Shown: positions 23,901 through 33,619 of the stretch, piece after piece
Layout of the letters: each line of letters begins with the position of its first letter
Numbering within the stretch: position 1 is the first letter of the stretch
NCBI GenBank assembly: GCA_035610835.1
Contig: CM069447.1
Location: 21,129,259 to 21,193,258, forward strand
Source: Ophiura sarsii
Lineage: Eukaryota; Echinodermata; Ophiuroidea; Amphilepidida; Ophiuridae
Direction of reading: 5' to 3'
Length of the DNA stretch: 64,000 nucleotides
The notes under the pieces: model-generated
Told to the model about the DNA's origin: nothing
The model's database searches: none
The model's input: the letters and a program-made list of their open reading frames with translations, nothing else
Program-made: the position numbers and the translations under genes

Positions 23901-26900
23901 CGTGATCCAACATACATTATTTTGGATGGACTTGTTCGAATCCTTTGTTAGACTAGAATCGATCACCCTTTTAGCGCATTCTTTTATGAATGGGATTTGA
24001 CTATTGCAATGTGAAAGATAGAGATATCGCCCAATTAAATCACATCTGGCAGTCAAAGTTCGGGTTTGCATAGTATGGTAGGCTGTTGGGCTATGTTGTT
24101 CCAATAACATAGCCAAAAACTGATGGAAAAAATATCGACTGACCTACATATCCATTGTACGGAATGCAAACCATTGTCGCGGTGATTTTAAAACCTGCCA
24201 GGGCCCTGTGCTGCCTCGTGCGAAATACAGACAAACTGCGAGGTTCTCTGTTGTGTATTGGATCACTGATTTTTAAACCAAAATAATAAAATTGTCTTTT
24301 AAATGTCAGGTTTTTCTCGGAAATTTAAATTACCTTCTCAGAAAGTTACCATGTTTTAGGCATTTATAAGGAATGCGCATCCTTATATAGCATATTGTAT
24401 TTGTGAATATAACAATTAATTATTAAAAAACTGGATTTTTCAGAGAAGGTGTAGATGAGACAAATTTCCCCATAGCGCAATAATAGCGGTAATGAGCTCA
24501 TGAATATTAATGAGGCAAATGTCTATGGGATTTTACTGTGTAGATTTTGACTTGTCTCGAATTATTGAGTTTTTTATGAAATGCGATGATCGTAACATGC
24601 AACAAACATGAATTTATGAAGAAGAACTATATATTGAACACATGCAACATCGTTACTAGTAAAAATAATCAATTGTATGTTCATAGAAGATGGATTTTCT
24701 AGGATATAATCACTGCGTAAGCAGTTCCTGGCGGTAGTGTACAGTAAGATGGACTAGAGGTAGACAGCTTTTAGGTCAAGCTTCTGGGTTCTATAATTTC
24801 GATCATCATTCATTAACATCATCGCACCTACAAATTTCGATCTCCGAATGATCGAGCATCTAATGCAACAAAATCAAACTAGGATCATCTACGGGCTCAT
24901 CACTCTCACCAGTGATCGCTCTAACGACTGACTTAACAGACTATAAACTGCGAAAATTAGGCCCACATTTTCAGCGCTACCGATTTCTTTCTTTTTTAGA
25001 ATATCTTTTTAATAGCCGGCTATTATCGCGAGATGGCGCCTTGTCAATCAGAGATAACAAATTGGCTTGATATCGAAAATCTACGGTAATAGTTTTTAAA
25101 GTTTGACCCCTTGTTAACGCCAATTTGATAGCCTGTACATGTATATGATAGAGCTAGCCCACTGGTTCATGTGACATATGATCGAAAACCTGATTTATTA
25201 AATTGAAATGACATGAATCTTTTGTAACGTTTACATACAATCAACAGTCAGCTGTAGAACGGGGGCCCGTTTCAATTGAGGGCGCTCTAAAATGACGGGT
25301 GTACGTAACCAAGGTAACGCACACCCGTCAATTTGCGCAATGATTGAATTTTCGCCTTTTACCCTCAATTATCTGCATAAAAAGTAACTATCTATCGAGT
25401 TGAGGGCCCCATAAGGTACCATAACTCCTTGCGACATCCAGTTCATTGATTTAATTTAACCTTTGACCCCAACATTTACACGACACAAGCTAAAATTATG
25501 TCTTTTTTGACCGGTTTGCTGCGATGAGACCACCATTTTTTAGACGAGATTACACCATTTTATAGAATTTTTAGGGTAAGTGTCATAATTTTTACCATAA
25601 ATATAAGCCCTATAGTATTCAGAAGTGATGCCTTTGTAACGGTTATCTCTGTGATAAGAGAGTTATTTCGTTGTTTATAATCGGCAAATTCAGGTTTTTA
25701 TGAATTTTGAAAACTACTGTGACGTGAGACCGTTCCCTTGGAAACGCAGTCCAGTTCCCAAGCCCGCCCTCTATCGAAAATTGTTTTTTGTTCGTATTCC
25801 GGCGGGCGACGGGCTTCCGTCACTTGATGAATCGCCGTGTAAAAAAATGACGGCAGTGCGTCACTAGATAGAGCGCCCTCAATTGAAACGGGGCCCCGTT
25901 CTACAGCTGACTGATCAATGCATAATTATTTTAAAATATTTTGTTTATTTGTTTTCATATAGCCTAAAATCAGCAAACGTGTCACCCCTTGCACATTGGC
26001 GGAGGTGCAAGGATGACTTGATGGGGATGTGCTGGTTGTAAATTGCTATTTGCCATGACAATACCCAGTTGATCTTCTTAAATTACATTGCGTTAGAGTA
26101 ACCAATGATCAATACGTCTACGAGAAGAAGATAGGTATACAGTCATAAAAAAAGTAACTATACAGGTAACAAATTGAATTTTAACTCTAAAAATATATAT
26201 CCTACGTAAAAATATTAAATCATAAAGTTGTTGAGAAATTTATCCTCTTTAATGTGATATATTGCACGCTAGGATCGGTTGAATATTGAAGAACTGACAA
26301 TCTAAAATGTAAGGTAAAGTCACAATTTCATTCCCACATTTTACATTTCAACACGGGGGAGGGTATGACGGGGTGCGTGTGTGTGGCGTATTGATCCATC
26401 GGAACAATACGGCCGACTGTCCAACCTGCCTATGCATCCACTGCACTACCGGTAATCGATAAGGTACCTGTTAGATGGGGTTTTTTTTCGAGTGTATTCT
26501 TAATAGTGTGTTCATTTGACTTCTAATGTTTTTGATGTGCAATTATTGTACTTTTTATATAATCACAGCTGGTCTGTAAATGTTATGATATATCAGTGCT
26601 TGATGTAATGTGCAATTGTTGGTCTTGCAATTTTGTTAATTGATTTGCTTGTATTTTATTATTTTATGTTGTATCATATATTGTAAAGCGCTCTGAGGGA
26701 TTGTGATCCACAGTGCGCTATATAAACACTGTTTTTATTATTATTATTATTATGGGTCCACGAGTAGAAAATAAAAAAAGGTGAAAATGAAAATCGGACC
26801 CCACCTTACATTTTGAAGTGTCACTTCCTCAACAATCATCCGATCCGTGCAATATCTCATATTAAAGATGATGATTTTTTCAACAACTTTATTATTTAAC

Positions 26901-29900
26901 ATTTTTAGGTAGAATATATATATTTATAGAATTAGAAGTCCATTTATTACCTGTATAGTTACTTTTTTGATGACTGTACATGTATAGCTACATTAATAAT
27001 GTAACTGAAGCAAAACCTACCCAGGCTGTCGACCGTACTAGTGAGAGGGGAGACTCGTTCCGGTATTTGATCATGTTGCTCTTGCCCAGGAATATTTAAC
27101 TCATTCATGCTTTGGGGCTCCTGGCTGGTTGTAGCCTGCATCCAATCTACATGACGGAAAGTAGGTACGTCACGGTCCATTGACACGTTTCGACCAGATT
27201 TCTGACGTTTTGGGGCAGACGGCGGAGCAGATTGTTCAGCTTGGACTTTTTTAGGAACACCTGTTATGGAGAAATGGAATTTGTTTCACATTATGCATTT
27301 TAAGTCAACATATGGGCAACTTTTGGAGTTGGGTAAAAATAATATGAAGTTACCCAATGTTTGGTGAATTCTTGAAAACCAGAAGTTGGGTACAATATTC
27401 ACAGTTGATAGTTTCTTTCATTTTCTCATAAAACCACGCGACAGTTGATAATATTTTGGGCAATTATCGCATTTCCCGCGAAAAGTATACGATATTGTCT
27501 GGGTTTTGCAGTTTGCACATGCGTACATCCACGACAGCACTCATCAAATGACGGACGACGAATTGATGACCCATTTGAGTTCTTGGGGCTTTGGGGACAA
27601 TATTATCAGTATATTTGAAGGTAAGGCAAATAATTTATAATCAATCGTAATACTGTAAACTTACAGATACTGATGATGGAATGAATAAGATATTGCTAAG
27701 CCTATAAGATTGTACTCAATTCACTGAGCTCAGGCCACAATCCCTGCCCGACTGAAAGTTGATCAGGATTGAGTGTAAGCTTATAGGCTTAGCGATATAT
27801 TATTCTTTTCATCATTACTGTCCACAGTAACTATAAGCTTACCTTCGATTCATTTGTTTACATGATATCCTTAATACAAGCAGTGTTTATTCACAACAGT
27901 TGATTTACTAATAAATTGCCCAACGAGATGTATAACATGTTTTGAAACTTGCCCAACAATTGGTCAATAATAGTACCCAACATCTGTGTATTATATAAAG
28001 ATGCCCAGCAGTTGAGTATTTAAAAGGTTACTCTTACGATGGGTAAATAAATTTACCCATTTGTTGGTTAGGTATAGTATTTTTTACCCAACTGTTGGGG
28101 AAATACATATCCAACTGTTGGGGAAAAGCATTACCCCCAACACGTGTTGGTTAATTTTTACCCAAATGTAGGGTTGTTCATAGTTGAAAAAATACCCAAC
28201 GTCGTTACAGTGTAGGTATTGTTTGTCAGGGGCTAGCTCTGTGACCTCTGCCCCTATTAAGCATTTCAGTCCATCAATTGCAATTGGTTGTGATTAGTAT
28301 GGAAATCAATGTTTTGGTTGTTTCGTCGTTGATACATTTTATATTTTGCTTTCTCTGACAATTTTCAAATTCAAGTTTACTCACCCATGGTCCATTTCCT
28401 TTTCAATGCGTGCAATGATCTTGCGTAATCTGGACACTTCTCTAGAGCCTCTACCAATGCACGCCTTGTAGCTTCCTGTCCATTTCTATTGCGCCAAAGA
28501 TTAAGGATATTCTGCGCCTGTTTCTTAGGACTATTAATAGCACGTAGTTTGATATATTGGAAGTCTACATGTGTAAGACCAAGCCGTATGGACACATCCT
28601 CTAGATCGGCGAGTTTGAAAGTCTCAACGATGTCTAAAACATCCAGTTCTGACACTTCTGTTTGAATATATAATAAATGTTATATAATACTATAAGGCTT
28701 GAATATAGGTTTTCCCGCCCGACCACTTGGAACATTTTATCAACCAAATTAGCCTTCCCGTATTCAAATTCGCGCTAAATTGAATGATTATCTATATGTT
28801 TATTTCTGTTTCCTATATCAGCATTCAATTTTATTTTAAGATCGACCAATTCCATGTTCAAGTATTTTAATTCATTTTGACGCATTCTATCTATGTATAG
28901 AATCATCATATAAACATTGCATTTACATTCGCTTGTGTGTACGTACGTGCACAAGATTAAATGGTCACAATTACATTTTCATATTCATTTATAAGCGCTC
29001 AATTTCGTATTTTTTATATTCTATTAAAAACCGATTTTTTTGTAATCGGGTACAGTCGACTGTCCGGGGTCGACTGTTCCTGGTTCAATCAAGCCGCATT
29101 TGTCTTAGACTTTCACAGAAAGAGTCTAAGAGTTGTTGGAGGGTTCGGGAACATTTTGATTCATAATAAAAGTGTAAAATGGTTATTGAGACATGGACTT
29201 ATTATGTTTAGAGGTATAAGGCTGACCTAACAGCTGACTTAACAGCTCTTGCAAGGGTAGGATCCGGATAGAAGGGGTGTCTGGGCGTTTTCCACTCAGG
29301 AGGAATTGACCGGATATCCCATAACCCTTCAGGGTCGTAGGGGCACTGCATGAGGGATTTCTTCACCACCTCCCTCCATCTGACTCGGTCATGTGCTAAT
29401 GCTTGGGTTTCTGCGAAAGTTTTCCCAGTCCATTCTGTGATGTTGTCCCTTCAACTTTTCCTTTGGCGACCTCTTCTTCGCTTCCCCTCTACGGTGCCCT
29501 GCATGATGGTCTTGGAGAGGCCACTTGATCTGGTTACATGGCCATACCATTCTAGTTTTCGCTTTTATACGGCTGCCAGCAGGTTTGTATAGCTCTTCAT
29601 GTGTTGTGCCACTCTTCGACGCACTTCCTCGTTTGTGATGTGGTCAGTATATGAAATGCCAAGGAGGCGTCTTAGACTCATCTCTACCGCTTCGATCTTT
29701 CTCTGTAGTTCTGCCGTCAGAGTCCATAACTCGCATGCATACAAGAAGATGAAGAGCACAAGGGCATGCAGAAGCCTTAGTTTGGTGCCGAGAGTGATGT
29801 TTTTATCTCTCCAAATGGGTTGTAAATTTGCCAAGGCAGCTGTTGTAAGTGCGATTCTTGAAAGGATTTCTGGCTTGGAACCTTCGTCGCTGATGATGGC

Positions 29901-30661
29901 CCCAAGGTATTTGAACTTCTTAACTGTCTGCAGTCTTTGGCCATTGACTGTGATTGGTGTTGTTATCACTTCGTCTTTGTTACTCATCAACTTGGTTTTC
30001 TCTGCACTTATTTCTATGCCGTATCTGGTCGATGTTTTGTCCAGATGGTCAACCAAACTCACCAGCTCTTCTTCGCTACCTGCCAGTCCGTCGATGTCGT
30101 CAGTAAACCTCATATTATTGATGTTTCTCCCTCCTATGTTGACTGTTCCATTGTGATCTGTTAGTGCATCAGTCATGATTCTTTCTATGAAGATATTGAA
30201 TAAGGTAGGAGATGGTAGGCAGCCTTGTCGGACCCCAACTGCGGTGTGGAACCATTTACCAACTTTACCTTGTGCAAGTAGTGCGCTGCTGGCTTTGCTG
30301 TACAGTTGCTCGATGGTTTGAATGAGCTTTTGACCGGATATAAAAGACGTATAAAAAGTGTATTTTTGCACATACAATTGTAATGCATGTCACATTGTTT
30401 TCATATAACCCATTTTCCACAAGTTCATATTGTCTGACAGTCATTGGGCGAGACATTCAATGAAGGTAAATTTTAGGCCTATCTTGCTTATAACAATTGT
30501 TGGAGACAATTTAAGGATTAAGACATTTTCATAGAATTGTTCTATGTGGCGCAACATTTAAGTTATAAAACAAATACATAAAATGATTTGAAAAATTACT
30601 ACCTTGTCGGTCCCACGATAAATGCTTGACGTGAAACCTTCTAGCCATTGTATTCCTGGAT
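14672..30661 (-). CDS. Death-ZU5-UPA-CARD (FIIND-like) protein, spliced gene
   Basis: Five minus-strand exons (30661-30603, 28657-28385, 27260-27021, 21526-20411, 14974-14672) join in frame, every junction in phase 1, giving 659 codons plus a remainder. Predicted order: Death domain (about residues 17-105), charged linker, ZU5 (about 224-355), H356-F357-S358, UPA (about 377-486), linker, CARD (about 563-650). ZU5-UPA with H-F-S is the FIIND arrangement; in NLRP1, CARD8, PIDD1 and UNC5CL the chain cuts itself between F and S. By analogy the protein would be a cytosolic signalling sensor or adaptor that releases a UPA-CARD fragment; this is inference. The stop codon was not fixed: a donor follows the CARD, and more exons may exist, also between those listed. 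Confidence 0.8.
14980..16280. other. Intron or intergenic stretch
   Basis: Likely intron of the minus-strand gene. Frames at 15379-15660 and 15688-15894 have no recognisable domain and no fitting splice sites. Nothing else defensible. Confidence 0.4.
16285..16567. repeat. Palindrome cluster (CCCAACNGTTGGG), copy 1
   Basis: Repeated CCCAAC and GTTGGG blocks, often as AACTGTTG palindromes with TAATTAA between, from about 16310; the right edge is TTTTTTGCAGTGTAG. A larger relative lies at about 27310-28215 and ends ACAGTGTAGG. Confidence 0.55.
17401..18079. mobile_element. TA-flanked 0.68-kb element (family D), copy 1
   Basis: Left end CTGGCTGTAACAAAAAAAAG and right end GTATAACTTTTGTACAGTCTG, flanked by TA. 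Two further copies lie at 32916-33598 and 62137-63017. A short minus-strand frame (17837-18022) is shared with the second copy, but no known protein is encoded. Confidence 0.8.
18080..18440. other. Intronic stretch without recognised content
   Basis: An 84-codon minus frame (18103-18357) has no domain. Probably intron of the Death-FIIND-CARD gene. Confidence 0.35.
18441..18940 (-). pseudogene. Broken retroelement-like frame with Cys/His motif
   Basis: On the minus strand one frame reads VYAPDPSRTQEILKYVSS and SFVDAFASRKVKGHNGWGIM; after stops another reads GAVCFDFNGRSESCNHPSC then RFRHGC. The C-x8-C-x4-C-x3-H-like spacing resembles the small zinc-binding motif found in proteins of some retroelements. 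The frame is interrupted, so this is at most a relic. Identity is uncertain. Confidence 0.3.
19400..20300. repeat. Diverged tandem repeat (CTTTGACCTTATTAACA)
   Basis: TTTGACCTTATTAACA near 19407 and 20198, and TTTGACCTTATCAAAATATG near 20038, are each followed by a GGTTCCCA or GGTTTCCA block, then ACACCT or ACATCT, then GGTTCCAAT or GGCTCCAAT. The unit is about 150 bp, poorly conserved. It lies in the intron after the ZU5-UPA exon. Confidence 0.5.
20411..21526 (-). CDS. Death-FIIND-CARD gene: ZU5-UPA exon with H-F-S motif
   Basis: A 1116-bp exon, phase 1-1. ZU5 hallmarks: GGEVKLEDLEMCIKVPQGAL, then LVLGPVISCEPEG, then FHKPVTISVPHSG. It ends with VQHFSSFDFF; H-F-S is encoded at 21020-21012. 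The following LDILAYMFPV, LLRVYALKAND and RCEIKFKLI match the UPA pattern of UNC5, PIDD and ankyrins. The donor ACAACAG|GTAGGT is strong. The chosen acceptor CTCCCTATAG keeps the frame with the upstream exon. The frame stays open further upstream to an ATG at 21689 (MMGDESEEEDHQ) and beyond to 21806, so an alternative first exon lacking the Death domain is possible. Confidence 0.85.
21690..21765. repeat. Repeat shared with 48230-48300
   Basis: On the minus strand GGTCATCCAAAATGACCAAA then TCTACCGGCGGATGACCAAA matches the plus strand near 48232 (GGTCATCCGAAATGACCAAA then TTTACCGACGGACAACCAG). The possible alternative start of the ZU5 exon lies at its edge. Confidence 0.5.
21830..23050. other. 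Intron of the Death-FIIND-CARD gene
   Basis: No exon found. TAAGGTTTAACAC and GTAAGGTTTACCCCA are partly similar elements near 22322 and 22427. No clear element ends. Confidence 0.4.
23054..24739. mobile_element. TA-flanked TIR element, 1.7 kb, non-autonomous
   Basis: Left end CACTACCGCCCGGAACTGCT and right end AGCAGTTCCTGGCGGTAGTG, both flanked by TA. Inner inverted blocks also match: CATTAATATTCATGAGCTCA at about 23281 against TGAGCTCATGAATATTAATG at about 24494. No transposase frame over 75 codons, so a deletion derivative of a mariner-type element is likely. It lies in the gene's largest intron. Confidence 0.75.
24745..25240. other. Intronic stretch, possible relic
   Basis: CTAGGATCATCTACGGGCTC at about 24881 precedes a broken frame with no clear family. 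No exon found. Confidence 0.3.
25245..25913. mobile_element. TIR element, 0.67 kb
   Basis: About 45 bp at each end are inverted copies: CAGTCAGCTGTAGAACGGGG at the left, CCCCGTTCTACAGCTGACTG at the right; the GTTTCAATTGAGGGCGCTCT block continues the match inward. The flanks read ATCAA on both sides, a possible 5-bp target duplication. No coding frame. Confidence 0.7.
26140..26976. mobile_element. TA-flanked mariner-like element with an internal insertion
   Basis: Left end CAGTCATAAAAAAAGTAACT and right end AGTTACTTTTTTGATGACTG, flanked by TA. The match extends through CTATACAGGTAA and AATATATAT. The middle (about 26390-26760) holds an unrelated AT-rich piece ending AGTGCGCTATATAAACAC and TTATTATTATT, the look of a LINE or SINE 3' tail. 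Confidence 0.7.
27021..27260 (-). CDS. Death-FIIND-CARD gene: linker exon
   Basis: Acceptor CCATAACAG and donor CTGG|GTAGGT bound a 240-bp, phase 1-1 exon. It begins with a basic run (VPKKVQAEQSAPPSAPKRQK), which could serve for nuclear import, and continues polar and low in structure. No domain is recognised. In-frame joins on both sides are the main support. Confidence 0.7.
27310..28215. repeat. Palindrome cluster (CCCAACNGTTGGG), copy 2
   Basis: Many TACCCAAC and GTTGGGTA blocks, some fused as CCCAACTGTTGGGG (28087, 28110). Around 27620-27845 a separate inverted pair (AAGCCTATAAG and CTTATAGGCTT) forms a large hairpin. The right edge is CGTTACAGTGTAGG. It lies between the linker and Death exons. 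Confidence 0.6.
28385..28657 (-). CDS. Death-FIIND-CARD gene: Death domain exon
   Basis: Acceptor ATATTCAAACAG and donor ATGG|GTGAGT bound a 273-bp, phase 1-1 exon. It encodes one complete six-helix Death domain: LADLEDVSIRLGLTHVDFQY near the start, then NILNLWRNRNGQEATRRALV, the W-x-x-R-x-G-x-x-AT-x-x-x-L core that is diagnostic of Death domains, then LKRKW. Death domains pair with each other to recruit signalling partners. The exon holds the whole domain, a typical modular arrangement. Confidence 0.85.
29236..30345 (-). mobile_element. Non-LTR retrotransposon reverse transcriptase fragment
   Basis: A 270-codon minus frame holds the palm core: TAVGVRQGCLPSPTLFNIFI (motif B), then FTDDIDGLAGSEEELVSLVD (motif C, with T where F/Y-A-D-D has A), then KTKLMSNK, FKYLGAIISDEG and a C-terminal LLGISYTDH. 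After a stop near 29576 the frame resumes with WYGHVTRSSGLSK and a basic GKRRRGRPK run to about 29480. Truncated at the 5' end and broken, so inactive. It sits in intron 1 of the Death-FIIND-CARD gene in the same orientation. Confidence 0.85.
30603..30661 (-). CDS. Death-FIIND-CARD gene: first coding exon
   Basis: Minus-strand acceptor ATTTTTTTTCAG precedes 30661. The ATG at 30648-30646 opens MARRFHVKHLSWDRQ and the exon ends in phase 1 at CAAG|GTAGTA. It joins in frame to the Death domain exon (…RQ-EVSELDVLD). The acceptor upstream of the ATG implies an untranslated 5' exon further right. The start choice rests on being the only ATG in the exon and in frame; moderate certainty. Confidence 0.6.
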
Positions 30662-32125
30662 CTGAAAAAAATGTAATTGGTTGGTATTTGAATTTGTGAT
30701 CAACCAGCCTCAAATTCCAGTCATTTTAATGGGCCTAGTTGTAATTGTAAGCAAACAAGGTTCACATCAGGTTCATACTTTGAAACCGCCCCAACTCCGT
30801 TCTACACACCTCACCATTTCGCAATATAGCTTGGTGTCAAATCAAGGTTTTCCCTCTCCCTAGTTCCATGTTAAGTTTTCTCGATAGCCTAACCAAACAC
30901 CAGTTCCTAACATGGCGTGGGGCTCTGGGCCCGCAATAGATATGTGCCCTAGACAATTTTTAATTTAATTTAGGTGTTAATTTATAGAGGTTTTAAAAAA
31001 CACCTTGTTATATCAACTTTTAGTTATTACAAATGACCAATTTAATTATTGTCTTTATATATTTATGTACCTTAAAAATCTAATATGTACACTAATAAAA
31101 CAATCGTATGTAATGCAAGTGCATTTTGTAGGTAACTACTAAAATAAGTTATCCGTACCATTGTCATAACAATGTCTTGTATCAATAAATGTACACAAAA
31201 TTAATCAAATGTGTTGTTTTCCTTTATTCTATTTTTCTGTATTCATATGTATACCTCTAATATACTAAGGAATTCTGAAATTTAATCCCGGGTGTCATCA
31301 TTGATTAACGTGGTAATGCTGAAGATCGTCATACTCTATACATTTGCCAAAAACTTTAAAATTAGTAGAAAATAAAAAAAAATACAGAAAATATAACGAG
31401 ACAATACGACCTGAATAAAAATACTCAAAAATATATTTCGTGGAACAAATAGAGAATAAAGCACCACCCCCCCTAAAAAAAGGGAAGAGAAAAAAAACGA
31501 GAAGAAAAAAGAAAAAGAAAAAAGGAAGACAAAAAGGAAGACATAATACCGCCAACTTTAAAAGATATACACAAAAAATTAAACACGCACAAAATAAAAC
31601 GAACTCCCTAAAGCTGCAAGATACTGAATACTACAAATTACTACATCCTATTTTGTAGCATTTAGGTCTCCAGCTTCTAAATAATTAACGAGTTAATACC
31701 ATTTATTACTTCGAAACAGAAATGAGCCTAAAAACTAAGTTCTACAAATTACTATGACACTTAGTATTTTGTAGTAGGCCTACCTAGTTCTTTACCCCAT
31801 TTGGTGTGTAGAATATTTTGTAACATTTAGTTCTTTACCCACATTTGGGAATGGCAATTGTAGTATTATTTCTACCTATGATATGGAAGGTAGGTGTTTT
31901 ATTTACTCTTTTTTTGTACTTTCTTAATTTTTTTGGGGAGATGTTTTTTAATTTGATTTATTTTCTTCAATTTAAGGTGGTGGTATCTAGTTTTGTTATT
32001 ATTTGTATAACTGGTGTGTACCTTTTATTTTTATTTGTTTATTTCTAAAGGGAGATTTTTAAAACCTTTTTTCTCCTTTTCCTGCCCAAATTATGGACTC
32101 ATTTTGACAGGAAGATTTACTATAG
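30662..32125. other. Stretch upstream of the death-fold gene
   Basis: Should contain that gene's promoter and 5' exon, but I cannot place them. 31440-31560 is A/G-rich low complexity; the frames there are artefacts. TTTTGTAGCATTTAG-type short repeats occur at 31650-31830. Confidence 0.4.
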
Positions 32126-32130
32126 TATTA

Positions 32131-32349
32131 TCATTGGTTCCCTTTCCCGACATATTCAGGACAATTTATAATATTTCGTTGAATTATTTCTGGCGGGAAA
32201 TTTAAAAAATACTATTGGCTCATTTTCCCGCCATGATCAAGTCAAATTATAATATTTTACTGGTGGGAAATTTGAGAAATATGATTGGTTCATTTTCGCA
32301 CCTGATCAAGGTAAGTTACATAACAGGTGATGATGACAGGTTATATAAG
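32131..32349 (+). promoter_or_regulatory. Repeated CCAAT/E2F-like promoter with TATA box
   Basis: Units starting ATTGGTT or ATTGGCT (inverted CCAAT) recur at 32133, 32214 and 32284. TTTTCCCGCC at 32223-32232 and GGCGGGAAA at 32192-32200 match the E2F consensus; GGTGGGAAA at 32262 is a near match. TATATAAG at 32342-32349 is a good TATA box about 110 bases before the ATG at 32461. Sites are read by eye; binding is untested. Confidence 0.4.
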
Positions 32350-32460
32350 CAGTGAAAATGGGAGTCTCATTTTCTTATTTTCTGATATCATCTGCAAACC
32401 AAACACATCGCTTCATGCTCGAGTTCTAGTATTCACAAAATAGTTCAACTCTCTACAAAA

Positions 32461-32882
32461 ATGACCAACCGGGAATGTCAACATCTTCAAGCTTCTCTGT
32501 TCAAAGGAGAAGGAGACACTTTTCGGAGAGCTGTCTTGAGTGGTGATATGAATAGGAGGAGCGTGATAATTTGGAGAGCTGACAGAAGAAGGCTATTAAG
32601 AAATCAAAGAGAAGAGGAAAAGAAAAGAGGAGGGAAGATTTTGCTGGACCATCAGAGTCGGTGACAGGCGACAGAGAAAGAAAACCTCTCGCCAGAGGCA
32701 GAAGCGACGACCAGCACGCCTTGCTGCGGATGCCAATTCCGACCGTCCAATTGACTAAACCACAGCAACTACAGGGAGGACACGCCAGTTATAGAGAATT
32801 GTCAGTGCTAAAATGGTTGATTCGTGATGCAGCGGAAGCATTCCTTCAACCGCCCAGCCTCAAGAAGGCAGCACTGGCCTAA
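32461..32882 (+). CDS. Unknown small basic protein(s), two overlapping frames
   Basis: The first frame (32461-32664) begins MTNRECQHLQASLFKGEGDT and becomes very rich in Arg, Lys and Glu (RRRLLRNQREEEKKRGG). The second (32661-32882, other frame, open well upstream of 32661) contains TGDRERKPLARGRSDDQHAL and ends FLQPPSLKKAALA. They overlap by four bases at GTGA, and A-rich AAGAAAAGAGG lies in the overlap of open frames, so a frameshift, a sequencing error or two exons are all possible. No known family recognised. A TATA box and repeated promoter-like units lie upstream, and a family D element begins 34 bases after the end. Confidence 0.3.
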
Positions 32883-32915
32883 TTACCACTAACGCCGTGG
32901 TGAGGAGTAGATGTA

Positions 32916-33598
32916 CAGGCTGTAACAAAAAAAGTTATACAGTTTTGAAAAAAATATTAAAAATATCTCCCGTAGAAATTCTGTTTCGAATTTAATGGTA
33001 TGCAAGGGGAATTTTCTTAGCTTTCGAATAAGCTTTGTTTCATGACAATCGATATTCGGTAAGCAGAGATATGATCAATTGTCTAAAGTAGTCATGGAAT
33101 CACCTGGGCCACTTTGGTTTAATCAATGGCAAAACCACTGGGATGAATATGCATGGAATCGAACCAGGAACATAGCAGTAGAGCGCTCTTGTTAGACAAC
33201 AATGGTTCGTTTCAAGTGGTTAAAAGTATTACAAAGAAGGTTAGTCTTTAAAAATATTATTTATTTATTTTATGAATTTATTTATTCAAATGAAATAAAA
33301 ACTATTTGAAAAAGAATTATATTGTTCTCTTTAATGCTCCTTGCATGATACCCTAACCATTGAATTTATACAAGCACGATTGTATGATACTATTGTGAAA
33401 GTGGCCCAACCCGATTTCTAGACGACTTAGTAGATTGGTCATAAATTGTAAACGCAAGTAGTTAAAAAGACCAAATAAAATGATTCTGGTAGCCAAAACG
33501 GAACTTAACATAGAGTGTAAGAGATTTTGACATTGCAAGATTTTAACATTGAACTAAAAATAAAATCGCGATTGTATAACTTTTTTTGTTACAGTCTG
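32916..33598. mobile_element. TA-flanked 0.68-kb element (family D), copy 2
   Basis: Ends CAGGCTGTAACAAAAAAAGT and ACTTTTTTTGTTACAGTCTG, flanked by TA. This copy has the best-preserved ends. On the minus strand it contains GGTTCGATTCC (33165-33155), a perfect tRNA B box, next to AGAGCGCTCTAC, so part of a tRNA-like sequence travels within the element. Confidence 0.85.
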
Positions 33599-33619
33599 TA
33601 GTATTGAGTAGATAAACAT

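Noticed and set aside
30055..30095. FTDD at reverse transcriptase motif C as a novel active site
   Set aside because: The copy is truncated and broken; the A-to-T change is most simply decay.
29599..30156. 185-codon plus-strand frame
   Set aside because: Antisense shadow of the reverse transcriptase on the minus strand.
31440..31658. Lys-rich frame (PPLKKGKRKKTRRKKKKKKG)
   Set aside because: Encoded by an A/G-rich simple stretch; no evidence of selection.
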